64,000 nucleotides of DNA from Cynocephalus volans. Taxonomy: Eukaryota > Chordata > Mammalia > Dermoptera > Cynocephalidae. Of this stretch, positions 43,998-55,100 are shown one piece after another; the stretch's first letter is position 1, and each line of letters starts with the position of its first letter. The stretch covers positions 45,867,427 to 45,931,426 of the forward strand of contig NC_084472.1 of the NCBI RefSeq assembly GCF_027409185.1, in the 5' to 3' direction. The notes beneath the pieces are model-generated. The model had not been told where the DNA came from. It saw only the letters and a program-made list of their open reading frames with translations, and ran no database searches. Position numbers and translations under genes: made by a program.

Positions 43998-44600
43998 AGC
44001 GCAGTAGGCAGAATGGTCCCAGAGATGTTCACAACCTAATCAGTGGAACCTGTGACTATGTTGCGTTACATGGCAAAAGGGACTTTTGCAGATGTAATTA
44101 AGGTATGGACTTTAAAATAATGAGATTACCTGAGTGGGCCCAATCAAATCTCATGAGCACTTAGAAGCAGAGAATGTTCTTCACCTGGAGTAAGAAAGAT
44201 GACGCAGAGGGAAGTCAGAAAGATTTGAAGGTGAAGGGGATTCCACTCATTATAGCTAGAAGAGACCACAGGGAAGCTTGGGAAGGGAAGAGGGCAGGCT
44301 TTAGGAACAAAAGCTGCTCCCCAGCTGACAGCAAGGAAACAGGGACCCCAGTCCTACAGCCTCAAGGAACTGAATTTGGCCAGCAATTGGAAAGAGCCTG
44401 GAAGCTTAGTCTTCTTCAGAGCCTGCAGTAAGGAATGCAGCCCTGTCCATATCTTGACTCAGCCCCAGGAGACTATAGGCAGAGAGCCCAGTCTAGTGCC
44501 TGGACTTCTGACCACCAGAAAGCATGAGATCATAGATGTGTGCTGTTTTAAGCAGCTAAATTTGCGGCAATTTGTTCCAGCAGCAATAGGAAATGAACAC
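43998..44600 (+). mobile_element. MaLR LTR (MLT1-type)
   Basis: 'gtaggcagaatggtcccagagatgttcac', 'acatggcaaaagggacttttgcagatgtaattaagg' and 'gctgttttaagcagctaaatttgcgg' follow a forward MLT1-like LTR. Confidence 0.83.
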
Positions 44601-44754
44601 ACAGAGTTCATTATTGCAACTGGGAGTGTAGACTTCTGCCCTTCTCCTGGAAAACACAGGATTCTTAAATAGAGATGTTGGTGGCTGAGGGCCCATCAGA
44701 ACCGAGCAGACTTGTGGTGAGATTATGTAAATGACAAGCACCCAGTAAAGAAGG
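44601..44754. other. Unassigned non-coding sequence
   Basis: Short gap between a MaLR LTR and a MIR; nothing recognised. Confidence 0.4.
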
Positions 44755-44925
44755 GAGTCCTAGAGAAAGTGTGAGATTTGAAATCAAAAGGTCTGGTTTC
44801 AAATTTCAGCTCCATAATTCTGTAACTGTGTACTTGTGGTCCAGTTATGTAATCCTCAAATTTCTCATTTGTAAAGGAGGCAGTAATTTTCACCAACTAA
44901 GGTTGTTGTGAGCACCTGACAGTCA
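44755..44925 (+). mobile_element. MIR
   Basis: 'gatttgaaatcaaaaggtctggtttcaaatttcagctc', 'tcctcaaatttctcatttgtaaagg', 'aaggttgttgtgagcacctga' is a forward MIR. Confidence 0.72.
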
Positions 44926-45773
44926 ATTAACACTGACAGTCAACTTGGCTTCCACGAAGCCAAGGTTGCTGATCTGGGAGGCCAGCTCATCTCTGACCCC
45001 ACTTTAACCCAAACAGCTGTGCCTAAAAGAGAAAGGCTCTCCTTCCAGAAAACGACCAAAACCTCCAGCCCCTGACGCCCTGGCCTGGGCTCTCCGTTTC
45101 CCTTGCGTCTGTGTCTGATGGCTCTGTCCATCTGTTGCACCTCTGCCTCCCAAACAGCTCTCCCCTCCCCTCCCATCCAATCCCTGCCTTCATCAGGCCC
45201 AAGTCATTTCTCACCTGGGCCACCCTGGTGGTTTCTATCCATCCTCTTCCCTCAACCATGGCACTTCCCGAGACTGTTTTCTCATTTGCAAATTTCAGAT
45301 GCCTCCCTCTAGGGGTTCTGAATGAAATGCTTGTGGGTCTTCTCCGTGAGCTTTACAACACTGAGAAAAGATGGTATAACGGGGTTCAGTCCATAGAGAC
45401 CCACTTGTCCTAGTTTAGATAGGAAATATGTGGGTTTTCTGGAACCCAAAGCCTGCTAGGCTCTCCTCTGTGCTGTTTTCACTTCTCACCTCCCTCCCTC
45501 CTGTGTCCCCCTCTGTCTCCCCCTACTCGGTTCCTGAGTTGTTTACTTCTCCTCCATCCGAAAAGTCCAGACACTGTTATCACATTATATATTTTTTAAA
45601 GTCTGCTTAAACCCACTCAGTGTCTTTGTATGATTTAGAAGCTAACCCCAAAACACTTTTGCTCCTCTCATCAACCTCCACCTCTGTGTTACAACCTGCC
45701 CTCTGCCCATTGAAACCGCTTTTATTCTCCAAACTCCTCCAGCCCTGTGGTGTCTCCCCACCATGGTGGCTGG
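44926..45773 (+). mobile_element. Diverged L2, first part
   Basis: 'ctccagcccctgacgccc', 'tctgttgcacctctgcc' and 'tctgcttaaacccactcagtg' are consistent with upstream L2 text, and the element resumes across the LTR at 46346. Parts of 45260-45600 are unassigned. Confidence 0.48.
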
Positions 45774-45778
45774 TGGTC

Positions 45779-45987
45779 TGTCGGGAAAATAGAATAGTTT
45801 GGTCAGGGCCCTCACCTTGGGTCCAGTTGGGTGTGGTTTTAGCACATCCTTTGTAAGCAAATTGTGTGTGTGTGTGTGTGTGTGTAGCTAGTGTGCATGT
45901 GCACCAATGTATATTTTTAGTTTGGTTCCTATTCTTATGGTTTTTGGAGAGGAGAGGAGAGCAGGGGAGGGGAGGGGAGGGAGAGGG

Positions 45988-46027
<40 letters not shown>

Positions 46028-46345
46028 ATGCACGCGTCCGCCCAGCACAGCCATGCTCTCCAACCTGAGGCTTCCAAGGATCTTTTGGCTGGTTACCTAG
46101 CTCATAGACATGCGTGTAAGGGGTCTGGTGACCCCCCCCAGCCTGGCATGTGAGGGGTTTGTGATCCAGTCTGTGAATGGGCTTGAGGGGTCTGTGAGCT
46201 CCAGACCCAGACTTAGCTCAACAATCGGCCCAGTGAGTGCAGGATTACCTGCAGGTAAAAGAGCCCAACAACTGGCGTGGTTGCCTAGCGAGAGCACCAC
46301 AGTTGGCGCTGTGGGCAGGATTCCGACATTAGCAGTAGCGCCACA
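45779..46345 (-). mobile_element. Solo LTR with internal microsatellites (copy B)
   Basis: A 567-bp unit TGTCGGGAAAAT to GCGCCACA with a perfect 5-bp duplication TGGTC (45774-45778, 46346-46350). Its reverse complement aligns with copy A at 5201-5818, including (TG)n 45863-45886 and (GA)n 45991-46026 at corresponding positions. The 156-codon frame crossing it is an S-L repeat artefact of (GA)n. Confidence 0.87.
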
Positions 46346-46480
46346 TGGTCCCTCCTCCTGGAACCTCTGTGTCTCACCTGACTGCTCTGCCTGGCAAATC
46401 CCACCCCACCTTAAGATTAAGCTGAAACATTATCTCCTCCGTTCTTACTCCTCTGAGCTCCCAAAGCAGCGTGTGTATAC
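46346..46480 (+). mobile_element. L2, continuation
   Basis: 'ctgctctgcctggcaaatccc', 'ttaagctgaaacattatctcctcc' match L2 downstream of the interrupted part. Confidence 0.6.
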
Positions 46481-47869
46481 CATAGTGTATACATGTGCAC
46501 ACGTACATATGGAAGTGTGTGCATGTTACTAATTTTTTTTAAAAAAGGTAAAATTATGATTCTCATACAGATATAAAGTGAATGTGTGTTAAAGATTTTA
46601 TTGATTCATGAATCAATGGAAGATAGATGTCATAATTAAAGGAGAAATTAAAAAGCACAAATCTATAGGAAAGAAGGCATGTTGCAATGAGTCTGCAAGT
46701 GGAGGTAGAGCTAGATTTTTCCACAGTAGAGGAGGAAAGTCAGTTGAACCAGACAGGGCAGAATTTGCATGTCTAAAGACAAGAATTACTTTCCATTGCT
46801 ATCAGTTATCTACAATTTATCAAGAAATAAAATATCTTCAATCGTGTCAGAATCGTGTCTCCCCTGGGGTATCCTTTACAGTCTAAATAATACACAGTTT
46901 TCTACTGAAGCACATATTTTTCCCTGCAGTACCCAGCAAATGCTTGACAAACCCCAGTTGGCTCTCTCAGATGGTAGCTACTAGAACTGCACCAAATATT
47001 GGAGGACGTCAGAGGGTAGGGTTGATTTCATGTTCACCTAGAGGACAGCTGCCTTCCGTTCTTCCTAAGAGCAGGGTGGGTTTCAGAGTTGGGGGGGCAG
47101 GGTTTGGAGTGTGATTGGGGGTGCTGAGGAAGGGTGAGGGGGAGGTTGTTGAAACCTTCTTTTTGCAGATGCAGTAATAGATATTCATTGAAACCTATTT
47201 GCATTTCATGAAGCAAATCTGATGTCCTGTCAGATTTGTTAAAATTGAGTTTTAACCAATAAATGAAAACTAAAAGTGGACAATACCTAAAAAGTGATAC
47301 AAAATTTGGGGAAAGGGGATCAGAAATAGGTGTATTCTTTTTTTTATTGTGCCTCACAGTTTTACTTCCAGACACACATTTTCTCTGCAGAAGTGCCCAC
47401 ACCTCCGAGGTCTGAGACCTGCTATGAATCTCTTTATAGTGCTGTTTTAACAAAAAACAAAACCAAACCAAAAAAACTCAGTTGTTTTCCTCAGACCGGC
47501 CTGGAAGGGGCCTTCCCCTCCTGGCCAGTGGAGGCTCTCCCTTCTTCTCCAGAGCTGTATTTTAATGAGACCCCAAGGGATGCCTTTGGGGGATTCAGAG
47601 AGCCAACACTTCAGTTTAATTTGAGAGCCTGGCTCTTTTTATTTTATTTTTTTTCCTTCTGTGTCTGGGCTGCTCCCCTAACTGCAGCTGAGGAGTTTAA
47701 CTCATTTCACACTCCAGGTGCTTCCATCTGAAGCGTCAATGCTCGTGGCTTGTTGAGAAGTCCTGAGGAGACTCGGGGACATGAGAATGTCTTTTAAAGA
47801 AGAGCAACTTGCCAGTGAGGAAAATGCCACCTCTGCCATTTGTCGTGCATCAACTTAAAGCTCAACTTA
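46481..47869. other. Unassigned non-coding sequence
   Basis: About 1.4 kb without a recognised repeat; 47490-47740 is GC-richer and might be conserved non-coding sequence. Frames of 133-145 codons overlap on opposite strands and lack domains. Confidence 0.4.
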
Positions 47870-48015
47870 AGTATTTCTTCTGTATTCATTTAACAACATT
47901 CATTAAGCATCTGTTTTATTTTAGGTTCCAGAACTTCAAAGATAAGGAAACCCAGGACTCACTTCTAATGAGGCTGCTGTCTAGGACGTGATAAGCACCA
48001 AACAGAATACTGTAA
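47870..48015 (+). mobile_element. L2 fragment
   Basis: 'tcatttaacaacattcattaagcatctg', 'ggctgctgtctaggacgtgataagc' are L2-like. Confidence 0.55.
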
Positions 48016-48059
48016 ACAGCCTGGAGGTGGCCAACAACGCATGAGTAAGAGGAAACAGT

Positions 48060-48310
48060 AGAAAAGCCTGAGTGATGCCCTGCCATCTGAGGAGCAAGAG
48101 TTAATCATACATACAGAGCCATACAGGACACATGCTTACATGTGCACAGAACATCTCTGGAAGCGTACTGGATAACTGGTTATCTCTGGAGGCTTGGTTT
48201 TGGGGAATCTTGCAAGCTGGGAGATTTTTACTTTCCACTGTATACCCCTCCATGTATTCAAAAAACATTCTTTTCACAATGAGCATACATTACTTATATG
48301 ATAAAACACC
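48060..48310 (+). mobile_element. Old L1 (L1M) 3' fragment
   Basis: 'ataactggttatctctggaggc', 'ttttactttccactgtatacccc', 'cacaatgagcatacattactt' are the L1M 3' end. Confidence 0.75.
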
Positions 48311-48504
48311 ACCACCACAGCATGGCATGCCATCAAAGAGGGAGTTATGGAAGCAATGAAACAAATCACCAGATCCAAATTCAGCCATTTTTCCTATTAC
48401 CTCAGCTGGTTGCATTGCTGCCCTCAATAAATCTAGAATTCCTTTCCTAATCAAAAAGTGGAGACTAGGTATTGGGAGGTCATTAGCAATCTGAACTGCA
48501 TGTG

Positions 48505-48935
48505 GGAGCCAAAACAGAGTTCCTGTCCTTATGGTGCTTACCCTCAGACTTTAACCAAACAATCACAAAAATAATTGTAAAATTGCACATTGTAGTAAGT
48601 GAGGTCATGACCAAGTTCACTGGGTCTTGGAAATGCATAATTAAAGGACCTGACCTGCTACTGGGGGCAGCCTTCATCTGGGAAGTGTGAAATGGGGCTG
48701 GAAAATTAGGCAGAGGTCAACCATACAGGGACTTGTCTATGTCAAGGTTTTGACCTTTATTCTAAAACAAAGGCCAACCATTGAAGGGTTTCAAGCAGCA
48801 TATGGGGTGACTTTTTGTCCTCCTATGATTATGTTTTGAAAAGATTTCTTTGACAGCTTATTGCAGAATGTGCTAAAGGAGAGGAAAAGTGCATGTGACG
48901 GGAGGGTGTACAGTAGTACAGAGATGACCATTGAA
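48505..48935 (+). mobile_element. L2 fragment
   Basis: 'gagttcctgtccttatggtgcttac', 'cagggacttgtctatgtcaaggttttgacctttattct', 'ccattgaagggtttcaagcagc' are ordered L2 landmarks. Confidence 0.8.
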
Positions 48936-49379
48936 GTCCTGCCAGTTCAGAGTGGTTGGAGGACCCTGGTGCCAGCCCTTTTTGGAAACTGGTGGTGGTC
49001 AGTGGTGGGGCTGCTCAGGTTTATACCATTCATCTTGTCCTACCCAAGTGAGGGACAGGGGTGGGACTACAATCACAGGAGAGGAAGGTCTGCATTGTGT
49101 CATGGGGGGCCAAGTGCCTTCTCTATTTCCCCAGGGATAGCACAGCTTGATGAACATGGCTGACTGCCTACCTAACAGCCATCCCACCACCTTCTTCCTG
49201 CTAACAGAACCTTTGAACTCAGGGATGGCATACCTCTCCTCCAGCCCCAGGGGATGACTCACTATCTGTCTAAGATTTATATAGTAATCCCAAACCTCTT
49301 CCCAGACACTCTCCCAGCCTTCCTGTAGCTAGAGATAAACTTGTCACTCAATGAGATTAAAAGGAGGTTTCTGGGAATG
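48936..49379. other. Unassigned, possibly LTR 5' part
   Basis: Sequence upstream of the LTR 3' end at 49380; may belong to it but I see no landmark. Confidence 0.35.
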
Positions 49380-49735
49380 TTTTCTTCAAAATAAGAGAAG
49401 GTGTTGGAAGACTGTTCTGTGGTATCATACTTTCTCCCTCTTTCCTGCTTAGGGCATTGAAGGAGGACATCAAGTTTGAAGCTGCTGCAGCACCTTGTAA
49501 CTATGATGCTACAAGTTCAAGGACCAAAAGCCAACATCCTCATGGCAGGGCAGAAGGGCAGATTCTTTCTGTCTAGGCTCCTGATGACACTGTGGAGCCA
49601 TTGCACTCAGCCTAGAGCTACCTCCCCCCAGATTTCTTAGAATGTAAGAAAATTATTTGCCTCCGTCACTTAAATAAATGTTATCCTAGTATTCTTTTAC
49701 TTGCAGCCAAAGTCATCCTGACTAATACATTCAGT
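49380..49735 (+). mobile_element. LTR 3' portion (ERVL/MaLR-like)
   Basis: 'cagggcagaagggcagattctttctg', 'tgatgacactgtggagcca', 'tcacttaaataaatgttatcc', 'acttgcagccaaagtcatcctgactaatacatt' form a recognisable LTR 3' end with polyA signal. Confidence 0.62.
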
Positions 49736-50019
49736 AAATGTTGCACTGAATCAAATGAACCAACTTTAGCTCAGCTCTGCAGTTAAACTTTGGTAACCTT
49801 GTGCAAATCATCTCACCTTTTAGATTTCAGCTTTTCCACCTCAATATGGGCTGGTAATCATAACCATTTCATAAGATATGTTCAGAGAAATAAACAAGTT
49901 ATATACCTAAACACATTTTGTGAGCTCTAAAGTACAGTGCAAGTATAAAAGATTAAAATACTGTTGTCTGTTACACTTCTTAAATGCACATTGATATGAC
50001 TATTTTAGTAGCTAAAAGC
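49736..50019. other. Unassigned non-coding sequence
   Basis: 'aaccttgtgcaaatcatctcacct' near 49793 suggests a worn MIR; otherwise nothing. Confidence 0.4.
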
Positions 50020-50034
50020 AGAGCCAATTTTCTT

Positions 50035-50214
50035 TTTTTTGTTGTTTTTGTTTTTTAAAAGATGACCAGTAAGGGGATCTTAACCTTTGACTTGGTGTTG
50101 TTAGCACAACGCTCTCCGAAGTGAGCTAACCAGCCATCCCTATATAGAGATCTGAACCCGTGGCCTTGGTGTTACCAGCACCACACTCTCCCGAGGGAGC
50201 CACGGGCCGTCCCT
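50035..50214 (-). mobile_element. Dimeric tRNA-Ile SINE (CYN-like)
   Basis: Reverse dimer with a mixed T-rich tail and a 15-bp duplication AGAGCCAATTTTCTT (50020-50034, 50215-50229). Confidence 0.94.
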
Positions 50215-50434
50215 AGAGCCAATTTTCTTATTGGCATCCATCTATTCAGTAAAGCCGGTAATATAAATTGCACAAACATACATTCCCCCTGCTTTTAGAT
50301 TCAATAAAGCCATTTTTAGTTTGCTTGGTGAAAAACTGTAGTAAACATGCTAATCTTTCCTAAATTAACTCTCATGCCAAGAAAAAGAAGGTTGCTTAGC
50401 ACTGATGTATAAGACCTAAAATGTTATTGAAATT

Positions 50435-50580
50435 AGAAAAACTTGTACCTGAATCTGGATACTTCCACTTATTAGCTTTGTGACCATGGGTAAATTATGT
50501 AATCTCTGTATTTTATATGGGGATGATAATGCCTACCTTATTATGTGTAGAGATTCAAATGAGATGATTTAGGATGCTCC
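50435..50580 (+). mobile_element. MIR
   Basis: 'gtacctgaatctggatacttccacttattagctttgtgacc' through 'gagattcaaatgagatgattta' is a well preserved forward MIR. Confidence 0.85.
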
Positions 50581-50821
50581 AACTCTCCTCACACCCCTGG
50601 TCCTCACCAGATCCCACCCAACAATATACTCCTTCTTAGCTAACACCTCCATTGGAGGAAAAGTTGCTAATCTTGATCAAGGCCCAGGATATCACCGAGA
50701 AACATTTTATTAGTGAATAAAGACTCTACATCCCAAAATGTCAGTGCCTCACATTGTCACCCTTTTGCTCTTTTGTACTCAGGAGGAGCAGTCTCTCCTC
50801 TGCCCCTTCTTTTTCATGCAT
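50581..50821. other. Unassigned non-coding sequence
   Basis: Nothing recognised. Confidence 0.4.
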
Positions 50822-50932
50822 GTGGTAAGCAGAATTCTAAGATTATCTGCTCCTCCTGATATTCAGGCCTACACATAATCTCATCTCCTTTAGTGAGGGC
50901 TGGACATGATGACTTGCATCTTTCTTTAGACC
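50822..50932 (+). mobile_element. MaLR LTR (MLT1-type), 5' part
   Basis: 'gtggtaagcagaattctaagat', 'gcctacacataatctcatctcc' is the start of an MLT1-like LTR that resumes beyond the L1 at about 55100. Confidence 0.75.
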
Positions 50933-52571
50933 AGATTTAGTAAGATATAATACACATACAATTCATTCATTTGAAGTGTGCATCTCAATGGTCTTACAAT
51001 AAAATTCAATAATATAGTCAAAGATATGAAATCATCACCAAGATCAATATTTGAACATTTTTATTGCCTCCAAAGGAGACTGTATGCTTTAGCTATCAGT
51101 TCCCTATTCTGTTTCCAGGCAACCATTAATCTACTTTCTGTCTCTGTATATTTGCCTATTCTAGACACTTCATATAAATGGAATCATAAAACATATGGTC
51201 TGGCTTCTTTCACTTATCATAATGATTTCAGGGTTTATTCATCTTGCAGCATGTATGAGTACTTCTTTCCTTTTTATGACAGAATAATATTCCATTATGT
51301 GGATATACCACATTTAGTTTATTCATTCATCTGTTGATAAACATTTGAGTTGTTTACTCCTCTTGGCTATTATGAATAATGCTGCTACAAACATTTATGT
51401 ACAAATTTTTGTGTAGACATGTTTTCATTTCTCTTATGTTTACATCTAGACGTGAAATTCTTGGATCATGTGGTAACTCTATATTTAACCACTTGAGTAA
51501 CTTCCAGACTGTTTTCCAAAGTGGTTATAACATTTTACATTCCCTCCAGCAGTGTATGAGGGTTTCAATTTCTCCACATCCTCACCAATATTAGTTATTT
51601 TCTGTTTTTAAAATTTTAGTTATCTTGGTGTGAAGCAATATCTCATTGTGGTTTTAATTTGCATTTCCCTAATAATTAGTGATATTGAGTATCTTTTCAT
51701 GTGTTTATTGGCCATTTGCTTTTTTTTTTTTTGGAGAAATGTCTGTTCAATTCCTGTATCTGTTTTTAAATTGGGTTATTTATCTTTTTATTACTGAGTT
51801 GTAAGAGTTCTATATATTCTAGATACAAGTCCTCACCACATACATGATTTGCAAATATTTTCTTCCAGTCTGTGGGATGTCTTTTCACTCTCTTTATAGT
51901 GTCTTTTGAGGCACAAAAGTTTTCAATTTTGATGAAATCCAATCTCTTTTTTCTTTTGTTGCTCATGTGTTTGATATCATATCTAAGAATCTATTGCCAA
52001 ATCCATGGGTCCTGAAGATTTACCCCTATATTTTCTTCCAAGAATTTTATAGTTTTAGTTCTTACATTTTGATCTTTGATCCATTTTGAGTTAATTCTTT
52101 GTATATGGTATGAGGTAAAGGTCCAAATTAATTATTTTCCACGTCGCTATCCAGTTGTTCCAGCACCTTCACTGAAAAGGCTATTTTTCCCCATTGAATG
52201 GTCTTGGTACCCTTCCTGAAAATCAGATGACCATAGACACATGTGTTTATTTCTGAACTCTGAGATTGGTTTCATTGGTATATATGTCTAAGACAGTACC
52301 ACACTGTCTTAGTTACTGTTGCTTTATAGTAGATTTGTAATCTGGAAGTGTGATTCCTTTTACTTTGTTGCTCTTTTCAGAGATTGTTTGGCTATCCTGG
52401 ATCTCTTGCAATCCCGTATGAATTTTAGAATCAGTTTGTCCATTTCTACAAAGCAGTCAGCTGGGATTCTGATGGAGAATGAATTTAATCTGCAGATCAG
52501 TATGGGAACTATTATCATTTTAGCAATATTAAGGCTTCCAATCCATGAACATGAGATTTAAAAAATTTGTT
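50933..52571 (-). mobile_element. L1, reverse, first piece (3' UTR and end of ORF2)
   Basis: It begins at the L1 3' end ('tctttctttagaccagatttagtaagatataatac') and runs through 'cattccattatgtggatatacc', 'ttggatcatgtggtaact', 'gatccattttgagttaattctttg', 'ccattgaatggtcttgg'. These are 3' UTR then C-terminal ORF2 text read on the minus strand. ORF2 is broken by many stops and carries no intact domain. It continues across the SINE at 52585. Confidence 0.9.
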
Positions 52572-52584
52572 AAGATTTCCTTTC

Positions 52585-52760
52585 GGGCCGGCCCGTGGCT
52601 CACTCGGGAGAGTACGGTGCTGATAACACCAAGGACCCGGGTTCGGATCCCATATACGGATGGCCGGTTTGCTCACTGGCTGAGCGCGGTGCTCACAACA
52701 CCAAGTCAAGGGTTAAGATCCCCTTACCGGTCATCTTGTTAAAAAAAAAAAAAAAAAAAA
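52585..52760 (+). mobile_element. Dimeric tRNA-Ile SINE (CYN-like)
   Basis: One of the best-preserved copies, starting 'gggccggcccgtggctcact' and ending in an A tail of about 22. A perfect 13-bp duplication AAGATTTCCTTTC (52572-52584, 52761-52773) comes from the interrupted L1. Confidence 0.96.
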
Positions 52761-52773
52761 AAGATTTCCTTTC

Positions 52774-52961
52774 ATTTCTTTCAAAAATATTTTATAGTTT
52801 TCAGAGTGTAAATCTTATTCTTCTTTTGTTAAATTTATTCCTAAGTATTTTATTCTTTTTGATGCTATTGTAAATAGAATTATTTTCTTAATTTTATTTT
52901 TAGTTGTTCATTGCAACTATATAGAAATACAATTGGCTTTTGTATATTGATCTTGTATCCT

Positions 52962-52964
<3 letters not shown>
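52774..52964 (-). mobile_element. L1, reverse, second piece
   Basis: 'ttgttaaatttattcctaagtattttattctttttgatgc' and 'tcttgtatcctta' continue ORF2 in register. Confidence 0.88.
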
Positions 52965-52999
<35 letters not shown>

Positions 53000-53205
53000 T
53001 GCCAGGGTCTCATAAACAATAAGGTCTCATGGGAAATAATAGAGCAAGAATTCACTCACTACTCCTCCTCCCCCAGGGAGAGCATTAATCCATTCGTGAG
53101 GGATCTTCTCCCATGACTCAGTTTCCAACACTGCCACATTGGGGATCAAATTTCTACATGAGTTTTGGAGGGCACAACACATCCAAACTCCATCAATCAC
53201 CCTTA
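52965..53205 (-). mobile_element. Truncated MaLR LTR with (GA)n edge
   Basis: From 'gtgccagggtctcataaac' to 'ccaaactccatca' it matches the distal half of the MaLR LTRs at 35719 and 54658; the proximal half is missing and replaced by (GA)n at 52966-52996. The L1 resumes directly after. Confidence 0.82.
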
Positions 53206-54127
53206 TACTCCTAGGATAAATCACACTCGGTTATGGTGTCTAATTCTTTTTATATAATGCCATTCAGTTTGATAGTATTTTGTTGACAATTTTTTCATAC
53301 GTATTCATAAGAGATACGGATCTGTAGTATTTTTGTGATATCTTTGTCTTGTTTTGGTAATACTAACCTCAGAGAATGAGTTTGGAAGCAGTCTCTCTTC
53401 TATTTTTTTGAAATAGATTTTCTGAAAAATTGGTATTAGTTCTTCTTTAGATATTTGCATTAAAGCAATCTATTCCTGCTTTTCTGTTGGGGTAGTTTAT
53501 TTTATTTTATTTTTTATTACTAATTCAATCTCTTTCCTTATTATAGGTCTATTAAGAGTGTCTATTTATTCTTGAGTCAGTTTTGTTAGTTTATGTCCTG
53601 CTAGGAATTTGTCCATTTCTTCCAGTTTATTTAGTTTTTTTGTGCACATAATTCTATATGTTTCACATACATTTTTATTTTTTTAAATTTTAACTTCTAA
53701 TATACATTGTAGTCAATTTTCATGACCCTTTACCCATTCTTCTTTACGTACATTTTTCTTATAATCTATATTATTTCAGAAGGGTAGGAATATGCTTCCT
53801 CTTTTGTTTCTAATTCTGGTAATTTGAGTCTTCTTTTTATTTTCTTGGTCAATCTAATTAGAGGTTTATTATTTTTTTAAAACTTTTCAAATGGTCCATT
53901 TTTTATTTTATTGATTTTTGTCTATTTTTTTTTATTTTTTCTTATTTTACTAATTATTCTTATTTCTTATTTTATTGATTTCCACTCTAATCTTTATTAT
54001 TTCCAGCCTTCTGATTGTGTTATGTCTTTTTCCAATGTCTTAAGGTAGAAGGTTAGATTCATTTGAGATTTTCCTTCTTCCTAATATACGGATTTATAGC
54101 TATCAATTTCCCTGTAAACACTGCTTT
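53206..54127 (-). mobile_element. L1, reverse, third piece (ORF2)
   Basis: 'cctaggataaatcacactcggttatggtg', 'ctgctaggaatttgtccatttcttcc', 'aacactgctttagctg' are ORF2 landmarks. Many T-rich expansions and stops. Confidence 0.88.
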
Positions 54128-54132
54128 AGCTG

Positions 54133-54550
54133 TGTATTTGTTTGTTCCTGTTGCTTATAAAACAATATCTGGAACTTGGTGATTTACAAGAAAATTAAAT
54201 TTATTGCTTACAGTTTTGGAGGCTGGGACATCCAAAGCCCAGGGAACACATCTGGTGAGGGTCTTCCTTGGTGGTGGCTTTACGGCAATGCAGGGGTCTC
54301 ACATGTTAGAAAATGGCAGAGCAGAGAGAGAGAGATAGCTCCTCATGTGCTCTCCTTTTAAAGCCCTCAGAACCACACTCTGACCACCGTTATTAATCTA
54401 CTCACTACAGCATGGTCCTAGAATCTAATCACCTGTTCAAGTCTCCACATTTCAATTACCATAATAGGATTTCCCACCCTCAATAATTACAGTGGGAATT
54501 AAGCTTCTAATATATGAACTTTGGGGACACAATTCAATCAATCCACAGCA
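54133..54550 (-). mobile_element. MaLR solo LTR with 5-bp duplication
   Basis: A 418-bp unit TGTATTTG to ATCCACAGCA with a perfect AGCTG duplication (54128-54132, 54551-54555) cut from the L1. Related to the LTR at 42122. Confidence 0.9.
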
Positions 54551-54555
54551 AGCTG

Positions 54556-54652
54556 CATCCCATAAGTTTTGGTATATTGTATCTTTATTTTCAGTCATCT
54601 TAAAGTATTTTCTGATTTCCCTTTTCATTTCCTCTTTACCCATTGGTTATTT
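54556..54652 (-). mobile_element. L1, reverse, fourth piece
   Basis: 'catcccataagttttggtatattg' follows the L1 text cut at 54127, showing that the LTR insertion was clean. Confidence 0.85.
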
Positions 54653-54657
54653 AGGAG

Positions 54658-55054
54658 TGTATTAGTCCATTTTGTGTTGTTTATAACAGAATACCTGAAA
54701 CTTGGTAATTTACAAAGAAAAGAGGTTTATTTGGCTCACGATTCTGGGACAGCTGCATCTGGTGCAGGCCTTGGGCTGCTTCCACTCACGGCAGGAAGGG
54801 GCAGGCAGCTGGCAGGTACAAGCAGATCACATGGTGAGGTGAAGCAAGGGGTGGGGGGGAGGTGCCAGGGTCTTTTAAACAATCAGCACTCACAGGAACT
54901 AATCAAACAAGAACTCACTACCCCTACTCCCAGGGAGAGCATTAATCCATTCATGAGGGATCTGCCCCCATGACTCAAACAGCTCCCAACCTGCCACATT
55001 GGGGATCAGATTTTGACATGAGTTTTAGGGGGACAACATGTCCAAACTCTATCA
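54658..55054 (-). mobile_element. MaLR solo LTR with 5-bp duplication
   Basis: The 397-bp unit TGTATTAGTCC to CTCTATCA has a perfect AGGAG duplication (54653-54657, 55055-55059). Closest relative in the window is 35719-36131. Confidence 0.92.
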
Positions 55055-55059
55055 AGGAG

Positions 55060-55100
55060 TGTGATGTTTTTCCACATATTTTTGAATTTTTAAAATGACT
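55060..55100 (-). mobile_element. L1, reverse, last piece
   Basis: 'tgtgatgtttttccacatatttttgaa' ends the truncated L1 before the MLT1 LTR text resumes. Confidence 0.7.

Noticed and set aside
45607..46077. A 156-codon minus-strand frame
   Set aside because: It crosses from L2 into LTR copy B and contains an S-L run from (GA)n; no gene signal.
50933..55100. An intact L1 ORF2
   Set aside because: The reverse L1 is 5'-truncated, has many stops and is split by four insertions.
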